From contig JAHHMJ010000694.1 in assembly GCA_018678395.1 (NCBI GenBank), positions 1 to 6,598 on the forward strand: a DNA stretch of 6,598 nucleotides, in the 5' to 3' direction. The notes under the pieces were generated by a model that was given only the letters and a program-made list of their open reading frames with translations, was not told the origin of the DNA and did not search any database. Of this stretch, positions 1 through 5,987 are shown in pieces (the first letter of the stretch is position 1; each line of letters starts with the position of its first letter). The position numbers and the translations under genes were made by a program. Origin of the DNA: Gemmatimonadota bacterium (GTDB taxonomy: Bacteria; Gemmatimonadota; Gemmatimonadetes; Longimicrobiales; Gaopeijiaceae).

Positions 1-1
1 C

Positions 2-637
2 CCGCCCGGTGGTGACGGCTTGCGCTCCCTGGAGCGGATCGATCCTCCGCCGCGGCCGTTGGATGCTCGGGTGACCGCCCTGCACGACGTCGACCATCCG
101 CTGTTGGGGCCCCGCGGCGCGGCAGCCGTCTTCGGCCCGCAGAAGGGTGCGGGCCCCGTCGAGGTGGACCTCCTCGAGCGGGGCCTCGAACGCCTCGCGG
201 ACCGCATCACTCGGGATCTCGGCCTCGACGTTTCGAACCTCGTGGGTGCGGGTGCGGCGGGTGGACTCGGGGCCGGGGCGGTCGCGTTCCTGGGCGGATC
301 GCTGGAGCCGGGCATCGATCGCATCATCGACGTCACGCCATTCGAGCGCCTGCTCGGCGGTGCGGACTGGGTGATGACCGGGGAAGGGCGCCTCGACGCC
401 ACGTCCTTCGGGGGCAAGGTCGTGGGCGCGGTCGCCGCCCGGGCCGCGGCCGCGACGGTGCGGTTGGCGGTCCTCGCAGGCGACCTCGCCCTTTCCCCCG
501 CCGACGTCCGGGAACGGGGCGTGGAATGGGTAGCAGGCCTGATCGGGCCCGCGGTGCCGGTGGCGGAGGCCCGGCAGGACGCGGCTCGATACCTCAGGGA
601 AGCCGCGCGCTCCTTCGCGCGGGAACGGCTCGTCTGA
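2..637 (+). CDS. Glycerate kinase, GlxK/GarK type, C-terminal part (5' end outside window)
   Basis: This gene phosphorylates D-glycerate with ATP, feeding glycerate from glyoxylate, serine or sugar-acid breakdown into lower glycolysis. It is a cytosolic enzyme. The reading frame is open from base 2, so the true start lies upstream; the TTG at base 20 is an internal codon, not a start. Family signatures appear in order: a HPLLGPRGAAAVFGPQKGA block, a glycine-rich GAGAAGGLGAGAVAFLGG segment, and the GADWVMTGEGRLD block followed by GGKVVGAVAARA. All three are hallmarks of the type-I glycerate kinase family (Pfam PF02595). About 211 residues are visible of roughly 370-400 usual for the family. 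The gene ends 15 bp before the convergent lipoprotein gene. Whether the product is 2- or 3-phosphoglycerate cannot be read from this fragment; GarK/GlxK relatives make 2-phosphoglycerate. Confidence 0.93.
   Translation, partial: PPGGDGLRSLERIDPPPRPLDARVTALHDVDHPLLGPRGAAAVFGPQKGAGPVEVDLLERGLERLADRITRDLGLDVSNLVGAGAAGGLGAGAVAFLGGSLEPGIDRIIDVTPFERLLGGADWVMTGEGRLDATSFGGKVVGAVAARAAAATVRLAVLAGDLALSPADVRERGVEWVAGLIGPAVPVAEARQDAARYLREAARSFARERLV
603..622. terminator. Perfect 7-bp inverted repeat at the 3' end of the glycerate kinase gene (possible weak terminator)
   Basis: CCGCGCG at 603-609 pairs with CGCGCGG at 616-622 around a 6-nt loop (610-615). It lies inside the last dozen codons of the kinase gene and has no T-tract after it, so it is not a canonical intrinsic terminator. 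In DNA this GC-rich, a 7-bp repeat may arise by chance. Confidence 0.2.
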
Positions 638-652
638 AGCGGTCCACGCGCC

Positions 653-1972
653 TCACCGTACGAGGCGATGGCGCCGGATGGTCTCCACGCCGAACGCGTC
701 GCGGTGCACCCCCCAGAGCGCGTCGTCCACGATCACTTCGAGCCGGAGCCCCGGCGGCGTCACCACCTCGCCGAGCCAACGGCCGTCCGGGTCGAAGACC
801 CACCATCGGTCGGGTGTCGCATCCGGCGGGGCTTCGGGGCCGACCCGCTTTCCCTGCCACGAGGTCGGTGTGTCGTCGCTGAGCCCGGTGCGGTAGCGCT
901 GGACCCACAGGTTGCCCCCCGGGTCCGCGAGCAGCCGGCCGTGGGCCGGAAGCGAGGACGGGAAGAGCATCCGCTCCTGGAAGTCACGCTGCTTCTGAAG
1001 CGCTCCCTGTCGAGCCTCTGCGGGCAGGCTGGACAGCTCCTCCTCCATCGATGCGAGCTGCGCCTCCTTCCACTCCCGCTGGAGCGATTCCCCCACCGGC
1101 CGGGTGGGCGCGCCCCAGCGGATGAGGCGCACGAGGTCTCCGTCCGCGCCGTACTCGCGGATCTCCGGGCGCTCTCCCGCACCCACGAGGACCCGGCCGT
1201 CCGCGCCCGTCAGGTGCAGGTCCGCGCCGAACGGCAGGGTGCCCATCCCGTCGGGGATCGCGAAGATCGCGCCACCCGGGAAGTCCCCCTCGAGAGGCAC
1301 GCTCCGCCCCCCGGCCCAGTCGACGATCGCGACGTCGCCGGGCAGGCGGATGATGCCGGTGGCGCTCTTGTCGGTGAACGCGACCTCGCGATAGACACCG
1401 ATTTCGCTGGAACCGGCCGCGACCGCACGGATGCCGGTGGGTTGGCCGGGGACCGGGTCCAGCGAGAACTCACGAGCGAGTGCGCCGCTCGGGTCGAAGA
1501 CGGAGAACCGCAGTCGGGACCCGTCGACGCCGACGATGGAGTCCCCCCGTGCGAGCACACCGTTGAGCCAACGGAACTCACCGGGACCGTCGCCCTCGCG
1601 CCCGAGGCGATCCCGCACGGCCCCCTCGGGATCGAAGACGATGACCTCGTTCGAGCCGCCGTTGGCGACGGCGACCCCTCCGTCCGGGAGCGGTGCGAGC
1701 GCGGCGACCCGGTGGAGCGCCCCCGCAGGATCGGTCGCGTCTCCGAACTCGGCGTCGGGCTCGGGCGCGATCGACCACCCCTCGTCGTCGGCCCACATCG
1801 GGCCGCCGCTCGCGATGATCCGAGTCCCGGCGGAGTCGGTGGCCGCGAAGGCTGCGACGGGTGGGGCCGGACCGTCGTCCGTGCAGCCGGCGACCACGGC
1901 GACGAGGATGCCCACGATCAGACCGGGGCCGGGCGGTGGGCCCGCACGTCGGGGGGATGGGTTACGAGCCAT
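653..1972 (-). CDS. 6-bladed beta-propeller lipoprotein
   Basis: This encodes a 439-residue envelope lipoprotein of the NHL-like 6-bladed beta-propeller group that is abundant in Gemmatimonadota and Bacteroidota; substrate or partner is unknown. Residues 1-30 form a lipoprotein signal: an Arg-rich n-region (R3, R8, R9), a hydrophobic core at 18-29, and the lipobox VAGC with Cys30 as the lipidation site. The mature part shows repeated blade-like strands: ALHRVAALAPLPDGGVAVANG (87-105) and VIVFDPEGAV (110-119), then the GREGDGPGEF motif (124-133), LRFSVFDPSGAL (154-165), and late strands DRWWVFDPDGRWLGEV (388-403). A helical, Glu/Gln-rich insert lies at about 294-336. The start at 1972 is chosen because it gives the signal peptide and has a perfect Shine-Dalgarno sequence 8 nt upstream; the frame stays open to 2104, but that extension would bury the signal. 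It has no catalytic motif I can recognise. Confidence 0.88.
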   Translation of the reverse strand: MARNPSPRRAGPPPGPGLIVGILVAVVAGCTDDGPAPPVAAFAATDSAGTRIIASGGPMWADDEGWSIAPEPDAEFGDATDPAGALHRVAALAPLPDGGVAVANGGSNEVIVFDPEGAVRDRLGREGDGPGEFRWLNGVLARGDSIVGVDGSRLRFSVFDPSGALAREFSLDPVPGQPTGIRAVAAGSSEIGVYREVAFTDKSATGIIRLPGDVAIVDWAGGRSVPLEGDFPGGAIFAIPDGMGTLPFGADLHLTGADGRVLVGAGERPEIREYGADGDLVRLIRWGAPTRPVGESLQREWKEAQLASMEEELSSLPAEARQGALQKQRDFQERMLFPSSLPAHGRLLADPGGNLWVQRYRTGLSDDTPTSWQGKRVGPEAPPDATPDRWWVFDPDGRWLGEVVTPPGLRLEVIVDDALWGVHRDAFGVETIRRHRLVR

Positions 1973-2091
1973 GGGCTCAACCTCCTCCCCGGCCGAGGTG
2001 GGGTCAAGCCGTCGCGTGGGGGGCGCCGAGCCGCACCGCCCGGGGGCTGAGGGCCTCGGACCCGTCCCCCATCTCCGCGGTATCCCACTCC
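1973..2091. promoter_or_regulatory. Divergent intergenic region between lipoprotein and MBL-fold genes
   Basis: These 119 bp must hold the promoters of both flanking genes, unless the promoters lie inside coding sequence. A TTGACC hexamer on the minus strand (2002-2007) resembles a -35 box, but no -10 element sits at the right distance. A TATCCC at 2081-2086, 5 bp before the MBL-gene ATG, is only weakly -10-like. I cannot assign a promoter with confidence. Confidence 0.4.
1981..1990 (-). promoter_or_regulatory. Strong Shine-Dalgarno site of the propeller lipoprotein gene
   Basis: On the minus strand the site reads GGGGAGGAGG and is separated from the ATG at 1972 by 8 nt (1973-1980). It fixes the start at 1972 rather than at upstream in-frame codons. 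It is the only clear Shine-Dalgarno site among the five gene starts in the window. Confidence 0.8.
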
Positions 2092-3108
2092 ATGCGACCC
2101 GCACATCATCGACCCGACGGCGGCTTCCGTACTCCGTGGCTGGATGCGGCGGACGGTCAGCGTGGCTTCGGCGACCTCATGAAGTGGCAGTGGGACCGGC
2201 TCCTGACCTCTTTGCCGCCCGATCCCCACCCCGAGTCCATTCCGACCGGGGTGCCGGAGGTGGCGCCCGCGGGCCTCGCGAAGGGTGAGGTGGCGGCGAC
2301 CTGGCTGGGGCATGCGACGCTGCTGATCCAGACGCAGGACGTGACGGTCCTCACCGATCCCATCTTCAGCGAGCGCGCGTCACCCTTCTCGTTCGCCGGC
2401 CCGGCCCGCTACCTGCCCGCTCCCCTCTCGATCGACGAGCTGCCGCGGGTCGACGCGGTCCTGCTCTCGCACGACCACTACGATCACCTGGACGAGCCGA
2501 GCGTGAAGGCCTTGAACGACCGTTTCGGTGAGACCCTGCGGTGGGTGACGCCCCTGGGGTATCGGGATTGGTTCGGCCAGCGCGGAATCCGACGGGTCGT
2601 GGAGCTCGACTGGTGGGACGGAATCACCCTCGAGACCGAGACGGGCAGCGAGTTTCGGGTGACCGCGGCCCCGGCCCAGCACTGGACGCGTCGGGGCCTC
2701 GCGGTGAACCAGCGGCTGTGGGCGTCGTACGGCCTCTCAGCCGGAGGGGCCGCGGTCTACTTCGGGGGCGACTCGGGCTACTTCGACGGCTATCGGGAGA
2801 TCGGCGCGCGGCTCGGGCCCTTCGATCTCACCATCATGCCGATCGGTGCCTACGAGCCGCGGTGGTTCATGCGTCCTTCGCACATGAATCCGGAAGAGGC
2901 GGTGCACGCCTATCGGGAGTTGGGAGGCCGCGGTGGCTTCGTCGGTGTGCACTGGGGGACGTTCCGGCTGACCGACGAAGATCCGCTGGAGCCGCCGCGT
3001 CGAGCGCGGGCGGCGTGGGAGGTGGCGGGCCTCGCCGTGGCCGATCTTCACGAGCCCGGCATCGGCGGCACGATTCGCCGGTCGGCGGGCCCCGCCCGGA
3101 CCCGATGA
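2092..3108 (+). CDS. NAPE-PLD/RomA-like metallo-beta-lactamase-fold hydrolase (COG2220)
   Basis: This is a 338-residue cytosolic metal-dependent hydrolase of the group containing mammalian N-acyl-phosphatidylethanolamine phospholipase D, Enterobacter RomA and, more distantly, UlaG. A phosphodiester or lipid-like substrate is plausible but unproven. Metal-ligand motifs are intact: SHDHYDH (H127, H129, D131, H132), PAQHW (H197), FGGDSGY (D227) and GVHWGT (H287). Other family blocks are HHRPDGGFRTPW near the N-terminus (5-16), WLGHATLLI (71-79), the LTDP strand (87-90) and PIGAYEPRWFMRPSHMNPEEA (250-270). No signal peptide or membrane segment is visible. The ATG at 2092 is preferred because conserved homology begins right after it, although no Shine-Dalgarno precedes it and the frame is open further upstream. 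Its stop overlaps the next gene's start by ATGA (3105-3108), implying co-translation. Confidence 0.9.
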   Translation: MRPAHHRPDGGFRTPWLDAADGQRGFGDLMKWQWDRLLTSLPPDPHPESIPTGVPEVAPAGLAKGEVAATWLGHATLLIQTQDVTVLTDPIFSERASPFSFAGPARYLPAPLSIDELPRVDAVLLSHDHYDHLDEPSVKALNDRFGETLRWVTPLGYRDWFGQRGIRRVVELDWWDGITLETETGSEFRVTAAPAQHWTRRGLAVNQRLWASYGLSAGGAAVYFGGDSGYFDGYREIGARLGPFDLTIMPIGAYEPRWFMRPSHMNPEEAVHAYRELGGRGGFVGVHWGTFRLTDEDPLEPPRRARAAWEVAGLAVADLHEPGIGGTIRRSAGPARTR

Positions 3109-3356
3109 TGGTGGGCTTCCCGGACCCTCCCGACCCGTTGGACGAGGCCTTCCCGCTCGGGGACGGCTCGGCAGATGGAGCGGCATGGGCCTCCTGCCCC
3201 TACTGCGGCGAACTGTGCGAGATCGTGCTCGACCCCGGCGGCGGTAGCCGCCAGGAGTACGTCGAGGACTGTCCGGTGTGCTGCCGTCCGTGGCGGGTCG
3301 AGGTGACCTGGGCCGGCGGAGCGGCGTCGGTCAGCCTCGCCACCGAGGACGAGTAG
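3105..3356 (+). CDS. CPXCG motif-containing cysteine-rich protein
   Basis: This encodes an 83-residue protein of the Cys-rich CPXCG family (Pfam PF14255, by recognition), a small putative zinc-binding protein of unknown function. The conserved core is CPYCGELCEIVLD (31-43) followed by QEYVEDCPVCCRPWRVEV (50-67), with C31/C34 and C56/C59 forming two CxxC-type pairs suited to one zinc ion; C38 and C60 are extra. The family typically ends in an acidic tail, as here (EDE). The first ~28 residues are Pro/Asp/Gly-rich, not conserved in my memory of the family, and likely disordered. The start ATG at 3105 overlaps the preceding stop (ATGA); a second in-frame ATG follows directly at 3108. No Shine-Dalgarno is seen, so translation probably depends on coupling to the upstream MBL-fold gene. 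It ends 6 bp from the convergent cyclophilin gene. Confidence 0.9.
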   Translation: MMVGFPDPPDPLDEAFPLGDGSADGAAWASCPYCGELCEIVLDPGGGSRQEYVEDCPVCCRPWRVEVTWAGGAASVSLATEDE

Positions 3357-3362
3357 GGTCGG

Positions 3363-3827
3363 TCAGGCGACCGTCACCGACTCCATCACCACGTCCTCTC
3401 GCGGCCGGTCGCCCATGCCGGTCGCCACCTTGCCGATGGCGCGCACCACGTCCATCCCCTCGACGACCTTGCCGAAGATGGCGTGCTTCCCGTCGAGCCA
3501 CGGGGTCGCTGCCAGGGTGATGAAGAACTGCGAGCCACCGGTGTTCGGGCCGGCGTTGGCCATCGAGAGCAGGCCCTCACCCTCGTGCGCCAGCCCGGGG
3601 CCGAACTCGCAGTCGATCTGATAGCCGGGGCCGCCACGGCCGGTACCGGTCGGGTCTCCGCCCTGGACCATGAATCCGTCGATGACGCGGTGGAAGATCA
3701 CACCGTCGTAGAAGCCCTTCTCGGCCAGCTCGATGAAGTTGCCGGCGGTCTTCGGTGCGGCATCCTCGAAGAGCTCGATCTTCACGGTGCCGTGGTTCGT
3801 CTCGATGGTGGCGTGGCGGTTGGCCAT
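3363..3827 (-). CDS. ppiB: Cyclophilin-type peptidyl-prolyl cis-trans isomerase (PpiB-like)
   Basis: This is a 154-residue single-domain cyclophilin that accelerates cis-trans isomerisation of peptide bonds before proline, assisting protein folding. No signal peptide is present, so it should be the cytosolic PpiB-like form. The active-site residues are readable: FHRVIDGFMVQGGD with catalytic R47, plus F52, M53 and Q55; GSQFFI with Q100 and F102; and WLDGKHAIFG with W110, L111 and H115. The W121-equivalent tryptophan, which marks cyclosporin-sensitive cyclophilins, is present. The C-terminus EGMDVV...VATG...EDVVMESVTV closely follows E. coli PpiB. The start at 3827 matches the usual beginning of the family (MANRHATIETNHGTVKIELF). 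The frame is open to 4016, but that extension is Arg/Pro-rich and not family-like. No Shine-Dalgarno precedes the ATG. Confidence 0.95.
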   Translation of the reverse strand: MANRHATIETNHGTVKIELFEDAAPKTAGNFIELAEKGFYDGVIFHRVIDGFMVQGGDPTGTGRGGPGYQIDCEFGPGLAHEGEGLLSMANAGPNTGGSQFFITLAATPWLDGKHAIFGKVVEGMDVVRAIGKVATGMGDRPREDVVMESVTVA

Positions 3828-4024
3828 GGGCGGGTCCGGGTCGCTGGAGGTCGTGAGGGACGCGAGAAGGTAGCACCGAGGGTTTGGCGCGTGAAGCCGG
3901 GGGGTGCGGTTTGCGGCGAGCTGTGGGGGCGATGCAGGTTCCCTCGGCTCTCGGCTCCGTCCGGCCACGCCGCTCCCGATCCGATAGTCGCCGCTCGTGC
4001 CCATCGCCCCCGTCACCGACGCGT
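3828..4024. other. Divergent intergenic region between cyclophilin and hydrolase lipoprotein genes
   Basis: These 197 bp separate two outward-facing genes. They contain the candidate cyclophilin promoter listed separately. For the plus-strand gene, GATAGT at 3983-3988 matches a -10 box in 4 of 6 positions, but has no convincing -35 at 16-18 bp. The plus-strand frame of the downstream gene is open back to 3884, with an alternative ATG at 3932, so the right half could be coding if that start is used. Confidence 0.5.
3867..3895 (-). promoter_or_regulatory. Candidate promoter for the cyclophilin gene
   Basis: On the minus strand a TTCACG hexamer (3890-3895; 4 of 6 to TTGACA) lies 17 bp from TACCTT (3867-3872; fits TAnnnT). 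This would place transcription start about 30-35 nt before the ATG at 3827. The match is moderate and position-dependent only; it has no experimental support. Confidence 0.3.
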
Positions 4025-5971
4025 ATGCCTTCGTCCGCCTCTCTCCAGGCCGTGGTCCTCACGGCTCTCGTCGCGCTGGGTCTGACCGCCTGCCGCGGCT
4101 CGCTCCAGCTCACCCCGTCCGACGCCGACGTGGTGCTGTCACGGCAGACGCTCGACGCACCCGATCCGGGGCAGCCGGGGCCGTACGCCGTCCGCACGCT
4201 GTACTACGGCAGCGGGACGGACCGGAACCGGCCGGAATATCGGGATTCGGTGACCATCACGACCGAGCCGGTGGATGCCCGCAAGTTGGTGGACCTGGGC
4301 TCTTCGGCCCGGAGCCGGAACGAGTACTGGGGTTTCACCCCCGAGGAGTTCCCGATCAACGCCCGGGTCTGGTACCCCGACGGGGACGGCCCCTTCCCGC
4401 TCGCCCTCGTCGTGCACGGCAACCACGACATGCGCGACTTCTCCGATCCGGGCTACGACTACCTCGGTGAATTGCTGGCCAGCCGCGGCATCATCCTCGC
4501 CTCGGTGGACATGAACTTCATCAACGGCGGCATTCGGCAGGAGAATGACGGGCGCGGCTGGCTGCTGCTCGAGCACCTGCGGGCGTGGGCGGGCTTCAAC
4601 GCCGACCCCGACAACCCGTTCGGCGGCAAGGTCGACATGACCCGACTGGCGGTCATGGGCCACTCTCGCGGTGGAGAGGCCGCACCGGTCGCCGCGGCCT
4701 TCAATCGGCTCTCACGGTACCCGGACGACGCGTCGCTCGAGTTCGACTTCGGGTTCGACATCCGGGCCGTGGTGTCCATCGCTCCGGTGGACGGGCAGTA
4801 CCTGCCCACTGGCCGGCCCATGCCCCTCGAAGACGTGGACTACCTGGTCTTCCACGGATCCCACGACGGAGACGTGACCAGCTTCCACGGGCTCCGCATC
4901 TGGGACCGCCTTACGTACTCGCCGGGAACCGACCACTTCAAGTCGGCGATCTACATGTACCGGGCCAACCACGGGCAGTGGAACTCGGTCTGGAACTCGT
5001 TCGACAACGGTCCGCGTTCTCCGCGCATTCTGGACCTCCGCTACCTCGTGCCGCCGGCCGACCAGCGACGCTTCGCCGAGTTGTACGTGACGGCGTTCCT
5101 GGAAGCCAGCCTCAAGGGCGAACGGCAGTGGCTGTCCATGTTCCGGGACCACCGCGTCATCGGGCAGTGGCTTCCCGAGTCGATGTACGTGACGCGCCTG
5201 CAGCATTCCTCGTTCCGGCCGCTGGCCACCTTCGAGGAGGACGTGGACGTCACCACGGGGTCGGCGGACGGGGTCACGTTGCGGGGTGACAGCCTCGCGA
5301 CCTGGCGGGAAGAGCGGCTCCTGCTGCGCTCGTCCAATCGCGCGACCACTTCGGCCTCTCAGGAGAACCAGGCGCTGCGCGTGGCCTGGAACAACCGCCT
5401 CGCCGGACCCGACACGACCCGCATGGGGCCCACGGCCCGCTTCGAACTCTCGCTCCCGACCGGGCTGGCGCAGGAGTGGGAGTTGGGCGCCGAGCACGCG
5501 CTCGAACTGTCCCTGTCGGCGACCGAGCGCCTCCCGCGGCCCCGCGCGCTTCCCGACGAGGAGGGCGCCGACGAAGACGAGAGAGACGGCGACGGGAGCG
5601 ACCGCGCCGGCGGGCGGTCACGTCCGGACCCCGATGCACCGAAGCCCCCCGTGGACCTGTCCGTCGAAATCGAGGATCGCAGCGGTGCCACGGCCTCGGT
5701 CCCGCTGTCGGACTACGGCCCCATTCGGCGGCCGCTCGAGATCCACGTTCTGCGCCGAACCGACCTGGACACTCGTGATCCCTCCGAACTCGTGCTCCAG
5801 TCGTACCACATTCCCCTGACCGACTTCACGGAGCGGTCACCGGCCCTGGATCTCGACGCGATCGCCGCGGTGCGACTCGTCTTCGATCGGGCGGTCGCCG
5901 GGGAGGTGCTGGTCGACGACGTAGGCTTCTCGGCGATGGACGAGGACTTCTGGAGAGCTCGGATACGCTGA
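4025..5971 (+). CDS. Alpha/beta-hydrolase lipoprotein with C-terminal beta-rich (CBM-like) region
   Basis: This 648-residue protein is predicted to be an envelope-anchored serine hydrolase, probably an esterase or lipase-like enzyme; the substrate is unknown. Residues 1-23 form a signal with lipobox LTAC (Cys23). The hydrolase domain spans about 100-365: oxyanion-region VVHGNHD (129-135), nucleophile elbow GHSRGGE with Ser214, acid candidates D281 or D283 in HGSHDGDV, and base candidate H316 in ANHGQWN. The rest (about 395-648) is beta-rich. It ends in AAVRLVFDRAVAGEVLVDDVGF (614-635), which resembles the last strands of galactose-binding-like or CBM folds. An acidic, Arg/Pro-rich low-complexity stretch (about 506-541) splits this region. 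The start at 4025 gives a compact signal peptide but one without Lys or Arg in its n-region. An ATG at 3932 would add a basic 31-residue extension. No Shine-Dalgarno is seen at 4025. Confidence 0.83.
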   Translation: MPSSASLQAVVLTALVALGLTACRGSLQLTPSDADVVLSRQTLDAPDPGQPGPYAVRTLYYGSGTDRNRPEYRDSVTITTEPVDARKLVDLGSSARSRNEYWGFTPEEFPINARVWYPDGDGPFPLALVVHGNHDMRDFSDPGYDYLGELLASRGIILASVDMNFINGGIRQENDGRGWLLLEHLRAWAGFNADPDNPFGGKVDMTRLAVMGHSRGGEAAPVAAAFNRLSRYPDDASLEFDFGFDIRAVVSIAPVDGQYLPTGRPMPLEDVDYLVFHGSHDGDVTSFHGLRIWDRLTYSPGTDHFKSAIYMYRANHGQWNSVWNSFDNGPRSPRILDLRYLVPPADQRRFAELYVTAFLEASLKGERQWLSMFRDHRVIGQWLPESMYVTRLQHSSFRPLATFEEDVDVTTGSADGVTLRGDSLATWREERLLLRSSNRATTSASQENQALRVAWNNRLAGPDTTRMGPTARFELSLPTGLAQEWELGAEHALELSLSATERLPRPRALPDEEGADEDERDGDGSDRAGGRSRPDPDAPKPPVDLSVEIEDRSGATASVPLSDYGPIRRPLEIHVLRRTDLDTRDPSELVLQSYHIPLTDFTERSPALDLDAIAAVRLVFDRAVAGEVLVDDVGFSAMDEDFWRARIR

Positions 5972-5987
5972 CACGCGGGAGCGCGAA

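Noticed and set aside
668..2050. Long plus-strand open frame of about 460 codons opposite the propeller lipoprotein
   Set aside because: It is antisense to a well-supported gene, has Arg/Pro/His-rich composition with no recognisable domain, and is the expected by-product of high GC content.
1861..2091. Upstream extension of the MBL-fold gene
   Set aside because: It overlaps the start of the divergent lipoprotein gene, and family similarity begins only after the ATG at 2092.
1973..2104. N-terminal extension of the propeller lipoprotein to 2104
   Set aside because: It would bury the signal peptide behind 44 residues and overlap the divergent gene's start. The strong Shine-Dalgarno site supports 1972.
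1431..2288. Plus-strand open frame crossing the divergent promoter region
   Set aside because: It overlaps both real genes in the wrong frame, is rich in Ser/Pro/Arg and lacks any motif.
2541..3104. In-frame open sequence upstream of the CPXCG protein
   Set aside because: It runs through the MBL-fold gene in another frame and is Arg/Gly-rich. The conserved small protein is explained fully by the ATGA start at 3105.
3483..4085. Plus-strand open frame opposite the cyclophilin gene
   Set aside because: It is a shadow of an unambiguous cyclophilin on the other strand and has no domain signal.
4712..5497. Minus-strand open frame of about 261 codons opposite the hydrolase lipoprotein
   Set aside because: It is antisense to the hydrolase core with its clear GHSRGGE and NHGQ motifs, and its composition is typical of GC-driven shadow frames.
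5972..5987. CGCG-GGAG-CGCG hairpin as a bidirectional terminator
   Set aside because: A 4-bp stem with no T-tract on either side is too weak in DNA this GC-rich.
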